64,000 bases of DNA from Lasiosphaeria ovina (taxonomy: Eukaryota; Ascomycota; Sordariomycetes; Sordariales; Lasiosphaeriaceae): contig JAULSN010000005.1 in the NCBI GenBank assembly GCA_033439765.1, positions 3,487,001 through 3,551,000 of the forward strand, in the 5' to 3' direction. Below the pieces are notes generated by a model. That model saw only the letters and a program-made list of their open reading frames with translations, did no database searches and was not told the origin of the DNA. The translations under genes were made by a program, and so were the position numbers. Positions 30,648 through 44,100 of this stretch are shown one piece after another (the stretch's first letter is position 1; every line of letters starts with the position of its first letter).

Positions 30648-33103
30648 TCACCGCAAGTCGCCACGTGCCATGATTGGGAGAGTGTCGTTGCCACCCTGTT
30701 GCTGGACAAGCTGCCCGCCGAATCCCTCCCGGACAAATGCCGCGCGGTACTGCATCGTTTATTAGCCCAGAATCCATCCACAAAAGTGGCGAGCACCTCT
30801 ACTGTCCGCAGGATAAGAGAAAAGGGAAGGATAAAACTCACGGCAAACACAAAGTTCAAAATCAAGGAGACCATCAGGGCGGCGCTAATGACGAGCGGGC
30901 CGAGAACATTGTCAAAGTCCCTGCCGCTGCGCTGGACAATCATGGTGCGGCGCGTGTGGAGGATGTAGTAGCTCCAGCAGCCGGCGAAGACGGCCACCAG
31001 GATGTACCCGATGCCCATGAACTCGGCGAGCGAGTTCTTGCCCGCCGCCGTGTACAGGCTGATTGCGAAGGTGCCCAGAAGCACGCAGATGTGCTGCCAC
31101 TTGAGGAACGTGCGCTCGTTGGCGAGCCACACCTTGGGCTCGATGCGCAGCGGGCCCGAGTTCTTGATCCACTCCGTCGGCTCGACCACGCCCTCGGGCA
31201 GCACCACCTCGCGAGCCGCCCGCTTGGCCCGGGCGTACTTGCTCAGCGAGAAGCCGGGAAAGATGCCCGACAGCGTCCCGTAGTCTCTGTCCGCATCCGC
31301 TGCTCCTCCTACGCCTGTGGCGGCCCCCTGGCGGCCGCTGCTGCCGCCCTCCTCGTCTGCAGCTGCCGCCGGCAACGTGAAGCCCCCAGACCGGGGCGTC
31401 GCCGCCGCCGCATCGGCCGCCGCCCGCTCCGCCAGGTACGATTTGCTCATTGGCGAGCTCTTCGACGGCTTGTACGAGCTGAGCTTGGTGCCGAGGGTGC
31501 CAAGGAAGCTGCCAACGGCCAGCTCGTTCTCGGCCCGCTCGGCCCGCCGCTCCTCCTCCTGCTCGAATGCTTCCTGCGGGTCCTTGCGGATGTCGGTGCC
31601 CAGGTCGCTGAGCCAAAACGGCAGCTGGTTCACGTAGTCCTCAAAGAGCGATGCCACGCCGTGCAGGAACTTGGAGAAGCGCGGAGCCGGGTACACCAGG
31701 TGCGATCCAATCAGCTCCTGGATCCACGTCGGCCGCTTCCTGTTGCTGTCCCCCTTGAGCTTGATCTCGAGGACGGCGTAGGGGAAGCGCGACACCTCGC
31801 TCTGGTTGATGTTCTTGAAGGGGTACGTCATGTTGCTGTCGTCGATGTCGTGTCGGTGCCACTCGCGGGGGTCGCGGCACGGCCTGTCCCGGTCCAGCGT
31901 GTCCTCGCGGATAAAGGCAATGTCCGTGTCGATGGAGATGCGGACGCGGTCGTCGACGGGATTCTGGAACGCCGTCCGCACGTAGTTGGCCCGCACGACG
32001 GGCGCGAGCTTGTTGTCCCGCACAAACTCCTGGATGGCGTCGGCCGTCGACCGGAACTCGTCCACGTCCTCGGCGCCCCGACCCTGGCGCTCCATCTTCT
32101 GCACCGACTTCTCCATCTTGTACTCGCCGTCGAGGAAGGGCTTCACGTACTTCTCCTTTACCGAGAACTTGCGCTCCTCGCTGCTCCCGTTGGGGTGCAC
32201 AATCTTCTGCTCGAGGAAAATGTCGGGCTTGTCGCCCAGCTGGCCGTACCAGCGGATGCGCAGCGACGGGGCGTCCGACTCGCGTTCCACCTTCTTCGAG
32301 TAGAGCTCAAACTTTGGGTTGTCGAAGTAGAGCGACGTGATGGTCGGGTCTGGGTTGCCGTCGACTTCCTTCGCCGACTGCTCGCTGTATACCAGCGTGG
32401 GGAGGCGTCGTAGGATATACGTCTTGACCTCGAGAAGGTTGTCGGGATGGACCCAGAACTTGTGGGCCGTGTACTTTTCACCATTGTGCGTCTCGGGCTG
32501 GCTGTCGGGGTCGAGGAGGTACTGCTCTGCGTGGCCGTCGTCGCCCTCGAGTTGTTGGCGGATGGCAAAGTACATCAGAGAGAGCTTGTTGAGCAAGGGG
32601 GCGTATCCCTTTTCCGAGTTGAAGGGCCTCTTGGACAGGCTGACCTGCATGATGGGCCGGATCTTGTATCTGTCGCCGCGCTTGCGGTCGTGCTTCTTGA
32701 CGATCTTGAGGAAGCCCGTGTAGTTGAGGTTGCTGAACTTGCGGAGCTCCTTGACTTCGTTGGTGATGCCGTCGAGGTCGGCCTCGAGCTCCCTGAGCCG
32801 CTCGGCCGTGGAGTCGGGAAGGGGCTTGCTCTCCTCGGCGGGGGGGAGCTCTCTGAGCTTGTCGAAGACGGCATCGACGCGCTGGCGTAGGTCGGCCACC
32901 TTCTCTTCCTGGAACTGGGCGACCTTCTCGAGCTGCGTGTTGAAGATCTCATCGCAGAATCGGTTCTCGTCGTCCTCGGTCCACGGCTCGTCTTCGTCCT
33001 CGGGCTTATCCTCGCGCAGGATGCTCTTGAGCCTCCCATAGTCGATGTACTTGTCCTTCCATGGTGCGTAGAAGGCCTGCCGCAGCGTCTTGCCGAACCG
33101 CAT
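30648..33103 (-). CDS. Vacuolar transporter chaperone subunit, Vtc2/Vtc3 type (SPX-CYTH-3TM)
   Basis: Subunit of the vacuolar polyphosphate polymerase complex. Exons 33103-30842 and 30749-30648, 787 aa. The intron (GTGAGT donor, GGCTAAT branch, GATGCAG acceptor) replaces a spurious tail by NFVFA-YRAAFVREGFG and a Gln/Gly-rich end. The N-terminal SPX domain starts MRFGKTLRQAFYAPWKDKYI, like yeast Vtc2/3 (YPPWKGSYINY) rather than Vtc4, and has the basic SPX helix FLKIVKKHDRKRG. The CYTH/triphosphate-tunnel domain (about 195-540) keeps many basic tunnel positions: LRIRWYG, FLEQKIV, VRANYVRTAF, RVRISIDTDIAF and PYAVLEIKLKG. An Ala/Gly-rich linker precedes three membrane helices near residues 665-755. 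SPX domains bind inositol pyrophosphates, so activity should follow phosphate status. Vtc2/3 are considered regulatory partners of Vtc4; catalysis by this subunit is not implied. Confidence 0.9.
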
Positions 33104-34471
33104 GGCCGAGCTCGACGGTGGGGTCGTGCGCTATGGTCTATCGGGGAGCGCCTCGGTAGGATGGCGGGTGGCTTGCACGCGGCGAGATAATCCCCTGCAA
33201 AATAAAATACAACACTTTGACACCTGAAAGAGCCAACGCTCATGGGTTGCGCAATTGAAGGGCGATTCAATTACTGAGCACGCAAGGGGGAAAGGGGGCC
33301 TTCCTCGTGGGAAAAGGCGTCAGAGGCGCAGAAGAGGAAGAATGAACGGACGCAATTCAAGCTCCCGCCGCACCAGCAGGCGAGCGAGGAGAGTCCGTCA
33401 TCGCCTCAGCTGCAGTAATTCCCCGCTAGCTGTCGCCCCGCCAAAATAACCCTAGTGCTAGGGATAGCTGCTAGTATTAAACTTCGAGACCCCAGCTCAA
33501 CCCAAATATACAATAGGACAGTTTGCCCTCCAAACCGTGTATCTCTACACAAAATGCATGGTTATTAATAATTTTCGCTATCTCCAGTCCTAGATTGGAA
33601 TTATCCATGCTCGCGGAGCCCTCCGGGCCCAGACTTTCAACATGAAAGCATTTGAGCAGACGTTGGAAGCGAAGTCACTCGCTAACATGGAATCGAAAGC
33701 TTGTCTGGGGTAACAAACCTTGAAGCTTAGGATAGAAATACTTTAGCGTGAAGTCCAGGCTCTTTCGTCCCGTTGATCAATTGCCATTGTCCAATCGTTA
33801 TCCCACGTGCGCCGCCCGACCGTTTCCACCTTCAAAGGGGAGTTGGAGAATCCACCGCTTGGAATTAGACTGTTTGGGGTTATCACCAAAATGCCTCCAT
33901 GTTTGCGGGACAATCATCCGCTTAACACCTACCCCTTCGCCTTGGTGTTGTATATATGTACGTTTTGTACTCCGTACTTCAGTGGGTAGACGCTCGTGAC
34001 AGCCCGAACAGACTTGTCTTCCTCGTTTTCGTAGCATGTACCATCACGACGACTAGGCTTATTTAATGGCGAAATATATATATAAAAGTGAGAAAACCAC
34101 CTTGTTGAAAGCAGTCGTAGCTCACCCACTGTGTCTAGGTTCGTCCTATGTACAAGTTCATACAGGCAGGAGTGCTCGTGCCCTCTGCAGAGACGCTAGA
34201 CAACAACAGAGATGCAAAGACGAGATCTGTTGGAGAGGAGAACAACCCCTAGCCTGCACCTCGATTCGCCCATCCATATCGCCAAATCCCAAAAGCAAAA
34301 CGTAAAATTCCGTCCGCAGATGTCAACCCACAACGATTGCTGATGCTTTTGCTTTCATGGTATCAAATCAGGAAAAAAAAAATAGACTGGGACCTTGGTG
34401 CTAGAAACCGACCCGACTCCCAAATACTGCCCATCCGATTCACCTGCTAAGCTTCCCATCGCCCCCCGGCT
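33104..34471. other. Intergenic: promoter of the VTC gene and 3' flank of GLT1
   Basis: No exon recognised. A CCAAT sequence (33791) and a CACGTG box (33804) lie about 0.7 kb before the VTC start codon. Confidence 0.5.
33804..33809. promoter_or_regulatory. CACGTG box upstream of the VTC gene
   Basis: Palindromic CACGTG about 700 bases upstream of the VTC2/3-type start codon. This is the binding core of Pho4/NUC-1, the bHLH activator of phosphate-starvation genes including VTC genes in yeast. A single six-base match can be chance. Confidence 0.3.
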
Positions 34472-37400
34472 TCAAGCAGCGGCGCTAGCTGCTGCCGCAA
34501 ACACCTCTTGGGCGGTGCGCTTGACAATGCCACCAGTCACGGGCAGGCCGGTGCTGTGCTCTAGGTACAGATCAACCTCGCGCGCAGCCTGGCGACCCTC
34601 GTTGATTCCCCTGCGAGTTCATTAGTATCTCGTTCATGCAGGTTTAGACTCAGAAGTCAACTTACCAAACAATTAGAGACTGTCCACGACGGCAGTCACC
34701 AGCAGCGAAGATTCCTGGAACATTCGTGCTGTAGGTTCCCGGTGCCGTCTTCACATTCTTGCGTGCGTCCTTCTCAATCTCGTCGCCGAGGACGCGGGCC
34801 TCTGGCCCAAGGAATCCCATCGACAGGAGGACGAGATCAGCCGGGAAGAACTGTTGAGAGCCGTCGACCTTCTTCATGTCCCAGCCCCCGCTGGGGGACT
34901 TGGTCCACTCGACGCGCATCGTGTTGATGCCCTTCACCTTTCCGTTGCCATCGTCGACAAACTCCTCAGACATGATGCAGAACTCACGAGGGTCCTTGCC
35001 CATGTGCTGCCGTACCTCGGTATGGCCGTAGTCGACGCGATAGATACGAGGCCACTGAGGCCACGGGTTGTCTCGCGCCCGCTCCGGCGGCGGCTGGGGC
35101 AGCAGCTCAAAGTTGATCACCGACTTGGCACCGTGGCGGACCGAAGTGCCAATGCAGTCGTTTCCGGTATCGCCACCACCAATGACAACCACATGCTTAT
35201 CCTTGGCCGAAATGTAAGAGCCGTCGGCGAGTTCGGAATCGAGGAGCGACTTGGTGTTCTTGTGAAGGAACTCCATAGCGAAGTGGATGCCCTCGAGGTT
35301 GCGGCCCTTGATGGGAAGGTCACGAGCGACGGTCGCGCCAGTGGCGATAACCACGGCGTCATTCTGCGCCTTAAGATCCAGCAGCTGGACATCCTTGCCT
35401 ACGGCGACGCCCGTCTTAAACTGGATTCCCTCGGCAGCCATGAAGTCGGTGCGGCGCTTCACGATGCGCTTGTCAAGCTTCATGTTGGGGATGCCATACA
35501 TAAGCAGACCTCCGAGACGATCGGCCCGCTCGTAGACGGTGACAAGGTGGCCGGCCTTGTTCAACTGGTCGGCACAGGCAAGGCCGGCAGGTCCAGACCC
35601 AATAACAGCAATCGTCTTGCCGGTGCGTACCTTTGGGGGCTCTGGGATCATCCAGCCCTTCTCGAATCCTCGATCAATGATGGCGCATTCAATGGACTTG
35701 ATACCGACTGGGTCCTCGTTAATTCCCAGAACGCAGGCACCTTCGCAAGGGGCGGGGCAAACACGACCAGTGAATTCGGGGAAGTTGTTGGTCATGAGGA
35801 GGCGATTCAAGGCGTCGCGCCATTGGTCCTGGAACACCAATTCGTTCCATTTCGGGATGATGTTGGAGATGGGGCATCCAGTATCCGACTGGCAGAACGG
35901 AACACCGCAGTCCATGCAGCGAGCCGACTGGTATTTGAGCTCGTCCTCGTCGAGTCTCTGAGAGAGCTCGGCCCAATCCTTGGTTCTGGTCTTTGCGTTG
36001 CGGTACTTTTCTGATCGCCGCTGGTACTTCATGAAGCCTTTCGTCTTGTCCAGGACAAGAGCCTTCTTCTTCTCGGCAGCGTTGTCGCCCACACTCTCCT
36101 CGATATCCTGAAGCTTAGCGCCCTTTTCGTGACTCTTTGTCTTGACACCCGAGACGATGGGAAGGTTATATTCGGCACGCTTGGCCTCGGCGGCCTTGGC
36201 CGCTTCCTCTAGCAGAACACGCTTGTAGTCGACAGGCAACACCTTAACGAACCGGGGCAGCGCACGATTAAAGTCAACAAGGATGCGGGCCGCGAGTTCT
36301 GAGCCCGTGTAATGGTGGTGGTCCTCGATGAGACCACGCAGGAAGGCAATCTCTTCAGGGTCATTAACGGTACTGGCCTCAACCATCTCCATGTTCAGCT
36401 TCTGCATGAAGTCCCGGTGGAGGTCTAGGACGTATGCAATACCGCCAGACATGCCAGCCGCAAAATTGCGTCCGGTGCTACCGAGAATGACGATGCGGCC
36501 GCCAGTCATATACTCGCATCCGTGGTCACCAACGCCCTCGACAACAGCGGTAGCACCCGAGTTGCGCACCGCAAATCTCTCTGCGGCAACACCGCGGAAG
36601 AAGCAAGTGCCGCTAGTAGCACCGTACAAGCAAACATTGCCAATCAGAACGTTCTCCTCGGCCTTAAAGACGGCGGAGCGAGGCGGGTAGATGATAAGTC
36701 GGCCACCAGACAAGCCCTTGCCAACATAGTCGTTGGAATCGCCCTCTAGCTCTAGTGTCACGCCAGGGGCAAGGAAAGCGCCAAAGGACTGGCCAGCAGA
36801 CCCCTTGATGTTGACGTGGACAGTGTCCATGGGCAATCCGGCTTCGCCGTAACGCTTTGAAATGTGGTATGACAGCGAAGTGCCCATGGCGCGATCAGTG
36901 TTGACAATGTCGCATTCGATGCGAGACGGGAGGCCTTTGTCGAGGGTCAACTCGGCCTCTGAAATCAGCTTGTTGTCAAGGCGGACATATAGGCGGTGGT
37001 CCTGCTTGCGGACGTTGAAGGTAGCGACGCCAGGTCGCAGCTTGTGAGCCGGGGTAAGAATGAGGGACAAGTCGATGTTAGAAGTCTTGCCGGTCCTCAG
37101 ATCATCACGAACCCGGAGGACATCAACATGCCTGTTAACGCATCTGGTTAGCAAATTCCACAGGAATCATAGTTTGGGAGTCCAGGTGGAATTACCCTAT
37201 CATCTCATTGACCGTTCGGAATCCGAGCTTGGCCATGATTGCGCGGAGTTCATTGGCAACATAGTAGAAGAAGTTGATGACCTGCTCGGGCGTTCCCTTA
37301 AACTTCTTCCGGAGTTCCGGATCCTGGGTAGCGATACCAACCGGGCAACTATTGAGATGGCACTTCCGCATAAAGATGCAGCCCATGGCAATCAAGGGCG

Positions 37401-40400
37401 TAGTTGCGAAGCCCCACTCCTCTGCGCCAAGGAGGCAGGCAATGGCGACATCGCGACCTGTTCGCAGCTGACCATCGGTCTGGACGACAACACGGCCTCT
37501 GAGGTCGTTGAGGACCAGAGTCTGGTGAGTCTCCGCAAGACCAAGCTCCCACGGGAGACCGGCGTACTTGATACCAGTCCACCGCGAGGCGCCAGTGCCG
37601 CCGTCGTGTCCGGAAATCAGAATGTGATCCGCCTTAGCCTTGGCAACCCCTGACGCAACGATACCCACGCCCGTCTCGGACACCAACTTTACAGATACGC
37701 GGGATCGAGGGCTCGAGCACTTGAGGTCGTAAATGAGCTGCTTCAAGTCCTCAATGGAGTAAATGTCGTGGTGGGGAGGGGGGGAAATAAGGCCGACGCC
37801 GGGCGTCGAGTGACGAGTGCGAGCAATCGACTTGGAAACCTTGTGGCCGGGCAGCTCGCCGCCCTCGCCTGGCTTGGCGCCCTGGGCCATCTTGATCTGG
37901 AGCTCGTCCGAATCTGCCAGGTAGGCAGAAGTGACACCAAAACGGCCAGAGGCAACCTGCTTGATGGCGGATCGCATCGTGTCCCCGTTGGGCAGCCTCT
38001 CGGATCGCTCAGGGTCCTCGCCACCTTCGCCGGTGTTGGATTTGCCGCCCAGACGGTTCATGGCAACAGCCAGAGTAGAGTGGGCTTCCATGGAAATCGA
38101 GCCGTACGACATGGCGCCGGTGCAAAAGCGACGCACAATCTCGGTCCATGGCTCGACCTGGTCAATAGGGACAGGTGTGCACTCCTCAAACTTGAAGTCG
38201 AGCATACCACGGAGCGTACAGGCCTTGATCTGCTCATACTCGGAACGCGAGTACGCCTCGTACGACTTGTCATTCTTGGTACGAACAGCATCCTGGATGT
38301 TGGCGATCGACGTGGGGTCGTTGATGTGTGCCTCGCCGCCGTCGCGCCAGTGGTATTCGCCGGATTCTGGCAGTCCAGGGATCCCAGCGGTATATCGAGA
38401 CGGGAAACCCCGCTCGTGGAAACGGAAGGCGTCCTCTGCAATGAGCTCAAAAGTGACGCCCTTAATGCGAGTAGCGGTGCCCTTGAAGCAGCGGTCAACA
38501 ACGGCGTCATCTACACCAAGAGCCTCAAAGATCTGTGCGCCCTTGTAACTGGCCAGAGTTGAGATTCCCATCTTGCTCATGACCTTCAAGATGCCACCAT
38601 CGCACGAGTGCTTGTAGTTTTGGATCAAGGCCTCGTCCGACAGCTTCTTCTTGATCAGCTTCTCCTTGTTGAGCTTCAGGATGCACTCCATCGCAAGATA
38701 AGGATTGACAGCATCAGCGCCATAGCCAAGGAGAACACACATGTGGTGAACCTCGCGAGCCTCGGCCGTCTCGACAACAATAGCGGCCATTGCGCGCCAC
38801 TTGTTGCTGACGAGGTGGTGGTGAACCATGGATGAGGCGAGAAGAGCCGACACGGCGACGCGATCTTTGGACGTGTTCCGATCGGAGAGAACGATGATTC
38901 GGTCCCGGGCCTCAACGGCGGCCGTGGCCTCGTTGCAGATATAGTCAAGGTGTTTGACATAGCCCTCGACGCCGTCCTTTTTGGGAAACGTGATGTCAAT
39001 GGTCTTGACTGTCCAGTCGGGGTGAAGAGCAGACATCTTCTGGAGCGCATTGAACTCTGGAATAGAGAGGATGGGGCTGGGCAAGTGAAGCCTTCCGCAC
39101 TGTGAAGGATCCATCTCTAGAAGGTTTCCCTGAGGTCCAACGTAGCACTCCAATGACATGACAATTGACTCTCTGATGGGGTCAATGGGGGGGTTGGTAA
39201 CCTGCGCGAAAAGTTGGCGGAAGTACTCGTAGAGCAGCTTTGGGGCCTGTGAAAGACAGGCCAGGGGAGCATCATTGCCCATGGAGCCAAGAGCCTCCTT
39301 CTCGTCGGAAGCCATAGGAGCAAGAAGCAAGCTGATCTGCTCGAAAGTGTAACCATACGCCAGAAGGAGGGGGTCTTCTTGTAGTTTCGTGGCGTCTAGC
39401 TTCGCAGAGAGATCGAATTTCTTTTCTTGAGTGAGTTGGTCTAGAACCTGAGGCATTGAAATCAACTCCTGGTCGAGCCATGACCTGAAGTCGTACCGGC
39501 TAGAAACGGCGGCCTTGAGCTCGCTATCATCGATGATGCGACCGGCATGCGTGTCAACAAGAAGCATGCGCCCGGGCTGCAGACGGCCCTTCAGGATAAC
39601 CTTCTCGGGCTCAACAGCGATAGTCCCAACCTCGGAGGCGCAAATGATACGGTCATCGTCCATAACGTAGTACCGGCAGGGTCTGAGACCGTTACGGTCA
39701 AGGTTGGCGCCACAGTAGCGCCCATCGGCGAAGGTGAACAAGGCAGGACCGTCCCATGGTTCCATCTGGCAGGCGGCCCATTCATAAAATGCAGCTTTCT
39801 TGGGGTCCATCAACGCGTTACCTTGCCAGGCCTCGGGGACCATAAGCATGACGGCCTCGGGGAGAGAGAGAACTCCATTGATGGTGAGAAGCTCTAGAAC
39901 GTTGTCGAAAGCAGCCGAATCAGAACCGCCATCCTCGACAATGGGGTAAAGCCCTTCAAGCTCGTCACCGAAAATGTCAGACTGCATGACACCCTCACGG
40001 GCGCGCATCCAGTTCTTGTTGCCACGGAGAGTGTTGATCTCGCCTATACAGTGTCGAATTAGCAATCTCGCTTCACCAGGTGCAGATATTCTACCGCTTA
40101 CCGTTATGTGCTGCCCACCGAAGAGGCTGGGCACGATCCCAGGAAGGGAAAGTGTTGGTCGAGAAGCGCGAGTGCACGAGGGCAAAGTGCGCTTCATAAT
40201 CGGCATTCACCAAATCATGGTAGTATTGGTATACCTGAACTGGAGCCAACTGTCCCTTGTAGATAATGTTTCTGTTGGAAAGGGAGCAGAGGTAGAACCA
40301 GTTCTGGAGCCCAATAGTATGGGTGGCCCGCTTCCGGAGGATATAAAGCTGTCTCTCAAACAGCCTATCGTCAAATTTCTCTGCATCTGTCATCTCGGGA

Positions 40401-41162
40401 GCATTGCCGGGTCCATAGGCAGACTGCAAGACGACGAAGGGCTGCAAGATAGTGGGCTCCCGGGATGCAGCAGCAGGACCCAGCAAAGACGAGTCCGTAG
40501 GGGGCTCTCGCCACCCCAGAACTCTCAAGCCCAAGGACTCGGCAATATCTTCCAACTGCCGCTTAGACTCGTGTATGGTCTCTGGATCAGGCTTGAAAAA
40601 AAGATTCCCCACAGCATACTGGCCCGGAGGAGGGAGCTTGATCCCCTCCTCCCGCTCAAAGTTCTTGACAAAAAACTTGTGCGGGATTGAGGTCATGACA
40701 CCGGCACCATCTCCATCCCGCGCGTCGGATCCCACAGCACCACGGTGGGTCATGTTGCAGAGGAGATTGCGTGCTACAAAAGTCAGTGTCCCGCATCGTC
40801 CAACATCTCGATGGCCAAAGCTAGAACTCACCATCGCTAACGATTTTGTGGCTTGCTTTGCCCTTGATATGGCTGGAAGTTGTCAGCACAAGGCTTCTAG
40901 CACCCGTCCGGCCGTCCAACTTACCAAGCGAAGCCTACACCGCAGGCATCTTTCTCGAAGCTCGGGTCATAGAGCCCTCTAAATATCGATCAATCAGCGG
41001 TTGCGCAACTTGGAACATAAAGGTATGTGGTACATACTGTTTCACCGGAAGTGCTCCCGCCCATGAGGTGTTGTTTTCTGTTTGGTATTCATAGGGATGG
41101 TATTTCTCTGATTCAGCCTCGGTCTGTGTTTGTCGATCATCGAACTCCTCGTTCAAGCCCAT
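34472..41162 (-). CDS. GLT1: Glutamate synthase (NADH-type GOGAT), single chain
   Basis: Converts glutamine plus 2-oxoglutarate to two glutamates; a core enzyme of nitrogen assimilation. Seven exons: 41162-41038, 40978-40925, 40872-40832, 40773-40102, 40043-37196, 37131-34666 and 34610-34472; 2114 aa, all joins in frame. Order: short propeptide; [12 protein letters not shown] with the class II glutaminase N-terminal Cys; [18 protein letters not shown]; central domain; FMN synthase domain ([38 protein letters not shown]) with 3Fe-4S cysteines in [15 protein letters not shown]; glutamate-synthase beta helix ([20 protein letters not shown]); then the beta-like reductase with [31 protein letters not shown] and [15 protein letters not shown] 41162 (MGLNEEFDD) is chosen. 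The frame extends upstream to an acceptor at about 41258, so an extra 5' exon is possible. Confidence 0.95.
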
Positions 41163-44100
41163 GCTAGGCAAGCTTTGCTTGTCAGATGCCTTTGCTGAGG
41201 GATATCGCCGGGGAAGAATATCGGGGAGCAGCAGGGGCCGCTCAGACGATACACCAGTCTGTAGGTAACGGGGAGTCAAATGATTAGCAACTAGCAGGCT
41301 CTACTTGAAAGGCAGAGCGAGGGGAAAGCTAGGAATGGCAGCAGATGACGTTAGACAAGACAAATGCGGTATTCTAAAGGCCGACTCGCGGACAAGTCTC
41401 CAACAATGCTCCGTCCTAGCTGGACTGTCGGAAGCGGGATGGAGGGCGGGCTGGCGTGGGCGAGCAGCGATAGATAGCGTGGTTACGTCGAATGCAAGGG
41501 CATGCGAAGCGGCCGTGGGGAAGAGGAGGAGGATGGTGTGCAGATGGTTACCGAGCCCGAACTCTGGCAAAAAGGCCACCAAACACCAAAAGCCAAAAAG
41601 AGCCACCAAGGTGCAGCAGGCGACTGGGTCCATATCCGACTCCGGAACGATGGTGCGGAGGTAGACAAGCACGGCGCCGCTGGGAATTGAAGAGAATAGG
41701 CAGACATGCTATCGCCAGTTCCGGCACCGCATGCAGAGAGAGCGATGGAGACGCAGCCACAGATAAACAGGCCTTGACGGTTTCTGTATTCCGTCTGGGG
41801 GTATTGGCTCGGCGTGGGTGCATGACCATGTAAGTCGCAGTGGTTTTGGCTAGCGCAATGCACAGAGGGCGAGGGGCAAGCTTCGCAGCTGCATGAGTTG
41901 CTCTCGCGATAGAAGCTCCTGATAGCCTTGCGGGCCACCCCAAAAGCTTGTGACTGCAATTGAAGCGGCCCAGCCAGCCAATTCTGGGCTTGCCCACTTA
42001 CAACCTCTCCAACTGCCCCGCGGGATGCGATATGACGACAGGCCAATTGCACTGTCCCTTATCGACCCCATGCGGCTATATTTCCCACTATCTGATAGGA
42101 CGGAGGACGGCAGATCAAGGGCGGGCCTGGGAGACATGCGAAACCGTAAAAACTGGCATGATTTTCTTGTCGGTACGTCGAAATCGGTGCTTGCCGTCAT
42201 CGCCTGGCAGCGCAATCCTCGCAGCGTCGCTAATGGCTAATGGATGGATGGCGAAGCGGGGACCAAATCCGCAATAGCAGAACGACTGATCCCAGCATTG
42301 TCCAAAATGGCGGGGTCGGGGGGGGGGGGGGCCACCAGCAAAGCGAACTACCACCGCGGCCTTCACACACGGCTGACAATTCATCTTTGTTGACTTTGGA
42401 GGGCTCGAAGGAAGATGGGCTCGCCTTTTCGACGCTATTGCTGCTCGCACCACCTATCTTTCGCGGAGGTTGAAACCCCGAGAGCGTATCGCTGCTCGCA
42501 CTTGTCCCTCGGCACCTTTTTTCTTCGCCGTCATCGGCGTGCCGTGCTCGTGGTGATCATTGACAAGGATTGGGCAATCTCCCGTTTTGTCCTTGCCCTG
42601 GGCGACGGATGGCAATGTGTTTGACGAGTCTTTGGTCGGGAGGTCTTTCCAGATCGGACGCCCGGCCATTGGGATACGGAGCATGTGTCTTGTCTTCTGC
42701 GGGCCACAGCTGGGGAAGGAGGGGAGACGAGAGGGCAGTATTAGGTGAATAGGTATCGCAAGACTTACCAATTGGCTTGGTTGGACCTCCGACGGAGGAT
42801 GTCACACTCTGTTCGCTTTTAAGATTCCAGGGGGAGCTCGAGGCGGGCAGCAGGATCGGGAATTCGTGAAAGAAAGAGAGGAAGGGAGGAACGGGGTCTG
42901 AAGAGGGGTGGCGAGCCTGCTTTTATGATAGAGTTGGTTGTGGACGGAGAACAGCGAGGGGTCAAGGACGCCAGCTGCGGGTGGGTTCATACGTTGGATC
43001 TAGGATTTCCTAGCTTGACTAAGATTGAGCGGTCGGAGCGGAGCAAGCCAGGCCAAGGTAAACCGGAGTGGCAAGTGCAAGCACAAGGGTATGGAAGAGG
43101 AAACGACGACAAGAAGCTCGGTCCCAAGTGGCACGCATGTGCGCAGCCGGTGTTGAAGGCGGGCCACCTGGAGTGGGTGGGGGGAGGGTGGGGAGCTGGC
43201 CAGGTTGGAGCCAGGGTTTGGTTTTCGGCCCACGGGCCAGCACCATCCCTGTGGGTTAAAGCTACCTGGGCTGGTATTCATTCAGTACTCCGATGTATTC
43301 AGGCCGTACTCCATTCCGCGCCTACCTTCCAGACCGTCCACCGCCTACTAACGTGGTCTGGTAGTCGCATCTTTTCGTGCCACTAACACCGAGGCCAGGA
43401 CAAACTGTCGAAGTCAATGCTTATTTCCATTACCTCCAACGGCTGACCTGGACGAGTGCCGGTTTGCCGTGCTTCTCGTGGCGCTTGCCTTTCGGGTGCC
43501 AGAGCATTGAGGCAGACATAAGTTCGAAGACACAAGTCCGCAGACACAAGTTCGCAGTATTACTGGAAGAAGTAGAAAGTGGCATGGAAAGTGTGGGCCA
43601 GGTCAAGGTCCAAATCACTCTTTCTCTACTTCCCCAAGGCTCGCATCATCCAAGGCTTGCAGAACGGGGGTTTCATGTTACCACTTCTTTGCCAATTACA
43701 TGGCAATCAACATTTGCTGTCAGCCGACTAACCACACAATACAGTTCACGAATATAGCTCACTGGGTATATTAGTAACATACTCGTGTGCATTTGGGTTC
43801 GGTCTTTACTCTTCTGCGAACGCACCGAACGCACCGAACAACGTAGTACTCCGTCCTCGCACTAGACTTGTAACCCCCTACGAGTAACCTGTTTCCAATC
43901 CCAACCAAGACAACCTACAACGAGGGGCACAGAGCGAACACTAACAGAGCTGAGATGGGCCAAATGGGAGTCTTTGCAGTATGGCGCCAGCTAACGGAAC
44001 CATCCGATGACTTGAGACTTTGGAGCCCATCCCGCCTCTCCAAAGTTTTAGTGTGGCTGGCCACACGGTCAAAAGCTGGGCGATGGGGACAACGCTGGAG

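Noticed and set aside
30674..32413. 579-codon plus-strand frame opposite the VTC gene
   Set aside because: Exact antisense shadow of a well-supported SPX-CYTH gene; GC-rich third positions keep the opposite strand open. No domain.
34854..36014. 386-codon plus-strand frame opposite GLT1
   Set aside because: Antisense of the reductase half of glutamate synthase; no independent motif.
41483..42052. 189-codon minus-strand frame near the GLT1 promoter
   Set aside because: Overlaps other open frames, Cys/Ser-rich, no motif or plausible splice partners.
43752..43815. tRNA-like A-box (TAGCTCACTGGG) and B-box-like (GGGTTCGGTC) pair
   Set aside because: Flanks do not form an acceptor stem and the T arm does not pair; unlike the clear tRNA-Lys at 25881.
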